Source: an uncultured Clostridia bacterium (GTDB lineage: Bacteria > Bacillota > Clostridia > Oscillospirales > Acutalibacteraceae). Taken from it: a stretch of DNA of 9,499 bases. The notes beneath the pieces are model-generated. The model searched no databases. It was not told where the DNA came from and saw only the letters and a list, made by a program, of their open reading frames with translations. Where the stretch lies: positions 1 to 9,499 of the forward strand of contig CALWMQ010000194.1 in the NCBI GenBank assembly GCA_944382025.1, in the 5' to 3' direction. The translations under genes were made by a program, and so were the position numbers. Shown one piece after another: positions 6,073 to 9,499 of this stretch; within the stretch, counting starts at the first letter, position 1, and each line of letters starts with the position of its first letter.

Positions 6073-6582
6073 TCACAGCAGCAAAAGAGCCGCCGCCATG
6101 CCGATGGAAAAGCCCAGAGTCAGATACAGCCGTCCCTTGTTCTCCGAATCCTTCCTTGCTTCCGAAAGCCGCTGATCCAGCAGTTCCCGGTACTGGCCGC
6201 AATTGGCTACCTGCCCTTCCACATCGGTTGTTCCCAGGCCCGCTCCAAATCCCAGAAGCAGTTCCCGGTCTTCCTGGGTAAGCCCTGCTTCCCGGCCTCC
6301 ATCCTCAACCGCCTGTTCCCAGGCGTCATGGATATTGGCCCCGTCCCGGATCCCGGAGCAGGCTCTGGACAAGACCGGAAGGCTGCGGAATTCCCCGCTC
6401 CTTTCAGCCGATTCCAGCAATTCTTCTACCGGAGCCGCCGTATAACGAATCTGATCCGCCATCCGTCCCATAAGACGTCCAAGCTGTTCCAGACTGCCGG
6501 CTCGCCGGCGGAGTCCTCCCGCCGCCATAAGTCCCATTCCCAAGCCGGTCAGGACAATCAGCAATAATCCCACCATCCTCAT
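6073..6582 (-). CDS. spoIIIAB: Stage III sporulation protein AB
   Basis: A 169-residue protein with a membrane helix at each end (about 3-21 and 152-169) and a helical cytoplasmic domain between. Family marks are the RYTAAPVEELLE segment (47-58), FGAGLGTTDVEGQ (112-124) and the ending GRLYLTLGFSIGMAAALLLL. The architecture resembles GspF-type inner-membrane platform proteins, fitting a partner of the SpoIIIAA ATPase. I start it at the ATG at 6582, which has GGAGG 9 bases upstream; a first in-frame ATG at 6603 would add 7 polar residues before the helix and has a poor ribosome site. The first 179 bases overlap the 3' end of spoIIIAA in another frame, so the two are translationally coupled. Confidence 0.93.
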   Translation of the reverse strand: MRMVGLLLIVLTGLGMGLMAAGGLRRRAGSLEQLGRLMGRMADQIRYTAAPVEELLESAERSGEFRSLPVLSRACSGIRDGANIHDAWEQAVEDGGREAGLTQEDRELLLGFGAGLGTTDVEGQVANCGQYRELLDQRLSEARKDSENKGRLYLTLGFSIGMAAALLLL

Positions 6583-7531
6583 GGAGCCATTCCTCCGTTT
6601 CATAAATTCCCGCGATTTTTCCAGGCTGCCCCCGGCCCAACAGCATCACTACATACTCAAAAGCCCCATTCTCCAAAGCACGCCGGATAGCCGGACGCTT
6701 CAGCAGGGATGCCTTGTCCCGGCAATGGGCGCTGGAGATGGCCGCCACACCGGAATGAAGCCCTGCCGTTACAGCGACGGTCTCTTCCTCGGTCCCTAAC
6801 TCGTCAAACAATACCACGTCCGGGGCCAGACAGCGTACCGCCTGCTGAATGCCCTGGGGTTTGGGGGCGTACAGCAGTACATCACAGCCCTCTAAAGGCG
6901 GCCTGCCTCCCGGTACCCCCACCCCTGACAATTCGCCTCGCTCGTCCACCACCGTCACCCGATAACAACGGCCTGTCAAGCCTTGTGACAGCTGCCGTGC
7001 CAAGTCCCGCAGCAGGCTGCTTTTGCCGCTGGATGGTTCTCCACAGATCAGGGCGCTGCGGATGCGTCCCCCAGCGGTCAGCCGCCGGGCCAAATCCGCC
7101 GAACATCCCTCATGAGGTCTGGCTACCCGGATGCACAGGGAGGTTACCGCCCGCAGGGAAACGATTTCCCCATTCTCTACCACAGCGGTACCCGCCACAC
7201 CGGCCCTACAGCCATTCTTTGTACTGATATACCCCTGGCGCAGCTCCTGCTGATGGGTATGGACCGAATACTCGCACAGGGCCTGAAAAATATCCGCCAG
7301 TTGTCCCCGGTCGCAGCGGAGCCAATCCGTCCGGAAGCCTTGTCCGGAAAAAAGAACCGCTTCTCCCCGTTGATCTACCGCCCATTCCCCCTGCGGGGAG
7401 GACAGCAGTACCGGCATCCCCGCCCGCAGACGAAGCTCCTGTACTTTTTTGCGGAGTTCCCCCGGTATTCCTTCCAGGGGATGGCGGAGGGCCGCCGGCA
7501 AATAGGTTAGGGCTGCTTCATAACCATCCAT
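6404..7531 (-). CDS. spoIIIAA: Stage III sporulation protein AA, secretion-type ATPase
   Basis: A 375-residue cytoplasmic ATPase related to the type II/IV secretion ATPases. Visible motifs are an N-terminal ELRLRAGMPV segment (32-41), SVHTHQQELRQGYIS (89-103), Walker A GEPSSGKSS (164-172), VVDERGE (194-200), Walker B VVLFDELG with E248-E249 (239-249), and the sensor-like ISSAH (265-269). It is expected to power the channel that keeps the engulfed forespore active. The start at 7531 follows GAGGTGAGG, whose last G is 6 bases from the ATG; the frame is open further up, but only through a terminator. Oddity: the conserved part ends near LLGRGQPGKIAGIYE (297-311), yet the frame runs 64 codons on. 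The last 59, a Gly/Ser/Thr-rich tail, lie over spoIIIAB. This may be a lost stop or a frame error rather than a real domain. Confidence 0.93.
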   Translation of the reverse strand: MDGYEAALTYLPAALRHPLEGIPGELRKKVQELRLRAGMPVLLSSPQGEWAVDQRGEAVLFSGQGFRTDWLRCDRGQLADIFQALCEYSVHTHQQELRQGYISTKNGCRAGVAGTAVVENGEIVSLRAVTSLCIRVARPHEGCSADLARRLTAGGRIRSALICGEPSSGKSSLLRDLARQLSQGLTGRCYRVTVVDERGELSGVGVPGGRPPLEGCDVLLYAPKPQGIQQAVRCLAPDVVLFDELGTEEETVAVTAGLHSGVAAISSAHCRDKASLLKRPAIRRALENGAFEYVVMLLGRGQPGKIAGIYETEEWLHEDGGIIADCPDRLGNGTYGGGRTPPASRQSGTAWTSYGTDGGSDSLYGGSGRRIAGIG

Positions 7532-7549
7532 GCCTGTCCTCACCTCGTC

Positions 7550-7561
7550 ACATAGATATGT
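7550..7561 (-). promoter_or_regulatory. Quasi-palindrome before the spoIIIAA ribosome site (possible promoter or operator)
   Basis: ACATA-GA-TATGT, a 5-bp inverted repeat with a 2-base centre, ends 18 bases upstream of the spoIIIAA ATG, between the T tract of the terminator and the ribosome site. In Bacillus spoIIIA is transcribed from a sigma-E promoter. The minus strand reads CATATCTA here, which agrees with the sigma-E -10 (CATACAAT) only in the first four bases, and no good -35 lies 13-15 bases above. It is the most promoter-like piece of the leader, but the call is weak. Confidence 0.25.
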
Positions 7562-7582
7562 AGGAACCTGTCCCGGTAGAAC

Positions 7583-7620
7583 AAAAAAATCCGGGAGCCT
7601 GTCCACAGACAGGCTCCCGG
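7583..7620 (-). terminator. Strong intrinsic terminator ending the rnr transcript
   Basis: A perfect 13-bp GC-rich stem (CCGGGAGCCTGTC, 7608-7620 with 7591-7603) with a 4-base loop is followed on the minus strand by A and seven Ts (7589-7583). It is a textbook rho-independent terminator for transcription coming from rnr, starting 208 bases past its stop. The plus-strand reading has no T tract, so it works one way only. It isolates spoIIIAA, 52 bases further on, from rnr transcription and implies that the sporulation operon has its own promoter close by. Confidence 0.95.
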
Positions 7621-7633
7621 CAATAGATATCAC

Positions 7634-7833
7634 CCTATTTTTTACTTTTTCAATAGGCGGTGGGGCCAAGGACAAAAATCCCCCGGTCCTCCACAGAGTA
7701 CCGATTCCCGTCTGCCATCCAACAGGCGGCTGACCGGTATCCTGAATCAGGCCCCGGGATTGGTGCCCCCTATCCGTGGCGGAAGAGACTCCTATCCTCG
7801 CACAGCTTCCGCTACCACTATAGGCCACCTATT
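7634..7833 (-). ncRNA. Potentially structured RNA in the rnr trailer / spoIIIA upstream region (unassigned)
   Basis: This stretch has no convincing gene but folds well on paper on the minus strand. First, a stem-loop from 7829 to 7762: GGTG with CACC, CCTAT (7824-7820) with ATAGG (7773-7769), GTG with CAC, and GCGGAAG (7812-7806) with CTTCCGC (7785-7779), 19 bp in all with small internal loops. Second, a hairpin of 6 pairs around one mismatch (7729-7723 with 7714-7708), and CCTG/CAGG (7751-7741). Third, a 9-bp long-range pair joining 7833-7825 to 7660-7652, which cannot coexist with the base of the first stem and whose 3' strand CCTATT could also pair with AATAGG at 7639-7634. The strong terminator follows. 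I recognise no known RNA family. It may be a long 3' UTR, a trailer-derived small RNA or a leader element. Confidence 0.35.
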
Positions 7834-9499
7834 CCCCCGCCGGCAAAAAAGTAATCCTTCCAGTAGAGACATCACAGGCCGCCACCTGGATTTCCATGGC
7901 ATCCCCCACGGTATACCGTTTTCTTCCCCGGGCATCGCACAGGGAAGCTACCCCATCAAACCGCAATTCCCCGCCATCGCCGGTCTCCAGGGATTCGGGA
8001 CGGATCATCCCCTCCACCGTATTAGGCAGTTCCACATACAGGCCGAACTCTGTAATGGAGCTAACCACTCCTGTGAAGGTCTTTCCAAGATAGGCGGACA
8101 TATATTCCGCTTTATAGCACCCTTCGCACTCCCGCTCAGCGGTCATAGCCCGTACCTCGCACTCTGAGGAAGAATCCGCCGCCGCGGCAGCGAAACTTTC
8201 GTACCGATTATATACCTCAGCGGCGGGGACATGGGCAATCACGTCGCTTAAAATTCGATGGATAGCCAGGTCAGGATACCGGCGGATAGGCGAGGTGAAG
8301 TGACAGTAATCCTTCAGGGCCAGTCCATAATGTCCCAACGGATTGCGGCAGTAGGCCGCCTTGGCCATGGACCGGAGCAGCCGATCCGAAATCAGCCGGG
8401 CGTACGGCGTGTCCCGTGCCTCCTCCATCAGCTCCCGCAAAGCCATCTGGGAAACCCCTTCCCGGGGAAGCCGGGCCTTGAGCCCCAGCACCTGGGCGGT
8501 ATTGCTCAGAAGCTCCAGCTTTTCCGGATCCGGCTGTTCATGGACACGGTAGATAAAAGGCAGCCGTTTCTTCCGGGCAAAGGCTGCCACTTGTTCGTTG
8601 GCGGCGATCATAAACTGCTCGATCATTCCCTCCGCCTCTCCGGACAGCCGGGGCTGGATCAGTACCGGATGTCCCTGGCCGTCCAGGGTAAACTGCGCCT
8701 CACTGCTGATCAAATCCATGGTGCCCCGCCGCTCCGCCGCGGATTTTAAAGCGGCAGCCATTCGCCGCATATGAGTAAGGGATTCCATGACCGCCGCGTA
8801 TTTCTCCTTAACCTCCCGGGTAGCGGTATCCTGAAACAAGTCGTTGATCTCGCTGTACACCCCACGAACCTTGGAACGGATTACCGATTTGACAATACGG
8901 CAGGACTGGCAATTCCCCTGATCATCCATCACCATCAGGGCGGACAGGGTCAGCTTGTCCTCCCCAGCGTTCAGGGAACAGATACCGTTGGACAGCGCCT
9001 CCGGCAGCATGGGGATCACCCGGTCGGCAAAATACACCGAGGTTCCCCTCAGACGGGCCTCCTCATCCAGCACCGACCGGTGGCGGACATAATGGGATAC
9101 ATCCGCAATATGCACCCCCAGCCGCCAGCCTTCCGGGGTTTTCTCCAGGGACACCGCATCGTCCAGATCCTTCGCGTCCCGCCCATCGATGGTAAAGATA
9201 TCCCACTCCCGGAGATCCTCCCGGCCCTCCAGCTCCTCAGGCTGAATGCCTCCATCCCGCAGCTTCTCCGCCTGCTGCACCACCGCCTCCGGGAACACAG
9301 TGGGGATACCATGAGCATCCACAATGGCATCCGCGCACACCCGGGCCGAGTCAGCGCTTCCGTAACTGGTCACCACCCGGGCCCCCAGCTCACCCCGGTC
9401 CTTCCAATACACGGAAAAACGTACCTTATCCCCCGGTTCCAATCCTTCCGCGGTGGATTTCTTCACCGGTACTGGAAAGCGGATTTCCCGATCAGGCTG
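7829..9499 (-). CDS. rnr: Ribonuclease R (RNase II/VacB family), N-terminus cut by window edge
   Basis: 556 residues are visible; the frame is open to the edge, with the codons above 9466 reading QPDREIRFPVP, so the GTG at 9466 is not the true start. By family length (about 700-800) some 150-200 residues are missing, including most of the first cold-shock domain. The RNB catalytic domain is complete: TIDGRDAKDLDDA holds the four metal-binding aspartates (visible residues 105, 111, 113, 114), followed by CSLNAGEDKLTLSALM, EAEGMIEQFMIAANEQVA, YRVHEQPD and HFTSPIRRYPDLAIHR. An S1 domain (GKTFTGVVSSITEFGLYVEL onward) fills the last 85 residues. RNase R is a processive 3'-5' exonuclease that degrades structured RNA and works in ribosome quality control with tmRNA-SmpB. 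The lysine-rich C-terminal tail of many relatives is absent; it ends TFLPAGE. smpB, a common neighbour, does not follow. Confidence 0.95.
   Translation of the reverse strand, partial: QPDREIRFPVPVKKSTAEGLEPGDKVRFSVYWKDRGELGARVVTSYGSADSARVCADAIVDAHGIPTVFPEAVVQQAEKLRDGGIQPEELEGREDLREWDIFTIDGRDAKDLDDAVSLEKTPEGWRLGVHIADVSHYVRHRSVLDEEARLRGTSVYFADRVIPMLPEALSNGICSLNAGEDKLTLSALMVMDDQGNCQSCRIVKSVIRSKVRGVYSEINDLFQDTATREVKEKYAAVMESLTHMRRMAAALKSAAERRGTMDLISSEAQFTLDGQGHPVLIQPRLSGEAEGMIEQFMIAANEQVAAFARKKRLPFIYRVHEQPDPEKLELLSNTAQVLGLKARLPREGVSQMALRELMEEARDTPYARLISDRLLRSMAKAAYCRNPLGHYGLALKDYCHFTSPIRRYPDLAIHRILSDVIAHVPAAEVYNRYESFAAAAADSSSECEVRAMTAERECEGCYKAEYMSAYLGKTFTGVVSSITEFGLYVELPNTVEGMIRPESLETGDGGELRFDGVASLCDARGRKRYTVGDAMEIQVAACDVSTGRITFLPAGE

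Noticed and set aside
5954..6202. N-terminal extension of spoIIIAC to 147 residues
   Set aside because: The added part overlaps the end of spoIIIAB in another frame and is low-complexity; SpoIIIAC is a two-helix protein of about 65 residues starting at 5953.
7621..7657. Sigma-A-like promoter (TTGAAA, 17 bases, ATATCT) in the AT-rich patch before the terminator
   Set aside because: The -10 match is poor, and a transcript from it would run straight into the terminator before reaching spoIIIAA.
7532..7828. Open frame extending spoIIIAA 99 codons upstream, giving a 474-residue protein
   Set aside because: The extension reads through a perfect terminator hairpin and its T tract; family similarity and a good ribosome site both place the start at 7531.
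7634..7833. tmRNA, SRP RNA, 6S RNA, T-box or a named riboswitch
   Set aside because: I looked for the tmRNA ends, the SRP GGAA/AGCAG core, the T-box TGGNACCGCG motif and several riboswitch cores and found none, so I left the RNA unassigned.

Overview
The window is a housekeeping and sporulation block from an endospore-forming Firmicute. The GC-rich composition, gene content and a TsaD paralogue beside nusB and xseA suggest class Clostridia, probably the Oscillospiraceae/Ruminococcaceae side; this placement is inference. Every gene is on the minus strand, so the biological reading direction runs from base 9499 down to base 1.

In that order: (1) 9499-7829, the RNase R gene (rnr), lacking its N-terminal part because the window edge cuts it. 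(2) 7828-7532, about 300 bases without a gene, holding a potentially structured RNA right after the rnr stop, a very strong intrinsic terminator (7583-7620) and the leader of the next operon. (3) 7531-2200, the complete eight-gene spoIIIA operon, spoIIIAA to spoIIIAH. It encodes the mother-cell half of the SpoIIIA-SpoIIQ channel: an ATPase (AA), small and large membrane subunits (AB-AE) and ring-forming proteins (AF, AG, AH). (4) 2199-1144, a clear vegetative-type promoter (2162-2189) driving an Asp23/YqhY-family gene, then a hairpin attenuator and nusB. (5) 1123-11, a TsaD/Kae1-like ASKHA-fold paralogue. (6) 42-1, the first 14 codons of xseA (exonuclease VII large subunit), overlapping the end of the TsaD-like gene.

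The order spoIIIA - asp23/yqhY - nusB - (one gene) - xseA parallels Bacillus subtilis, but accB-accC are absent between spoIIIAH and the asp23-family gene, a TsaD paralogue sits where folD is in Bacillus, and rnr lies upstream of spoIIIAA. The operon is less compact than expected: four gaps of 90-143 bases, three with small hairpins.

Most of the window is ordinary conserved sequence. The parts worth a second look are the structured rnr trailer with mutually exclusive pairings, the 179-base overlap of spoIIIAA with spoIIIAB, and the separation of the sporulation operon from the growth genes by an internal promoter and attenuator. No mobile element, CRISPR array, tRNA or rRNA was seen.
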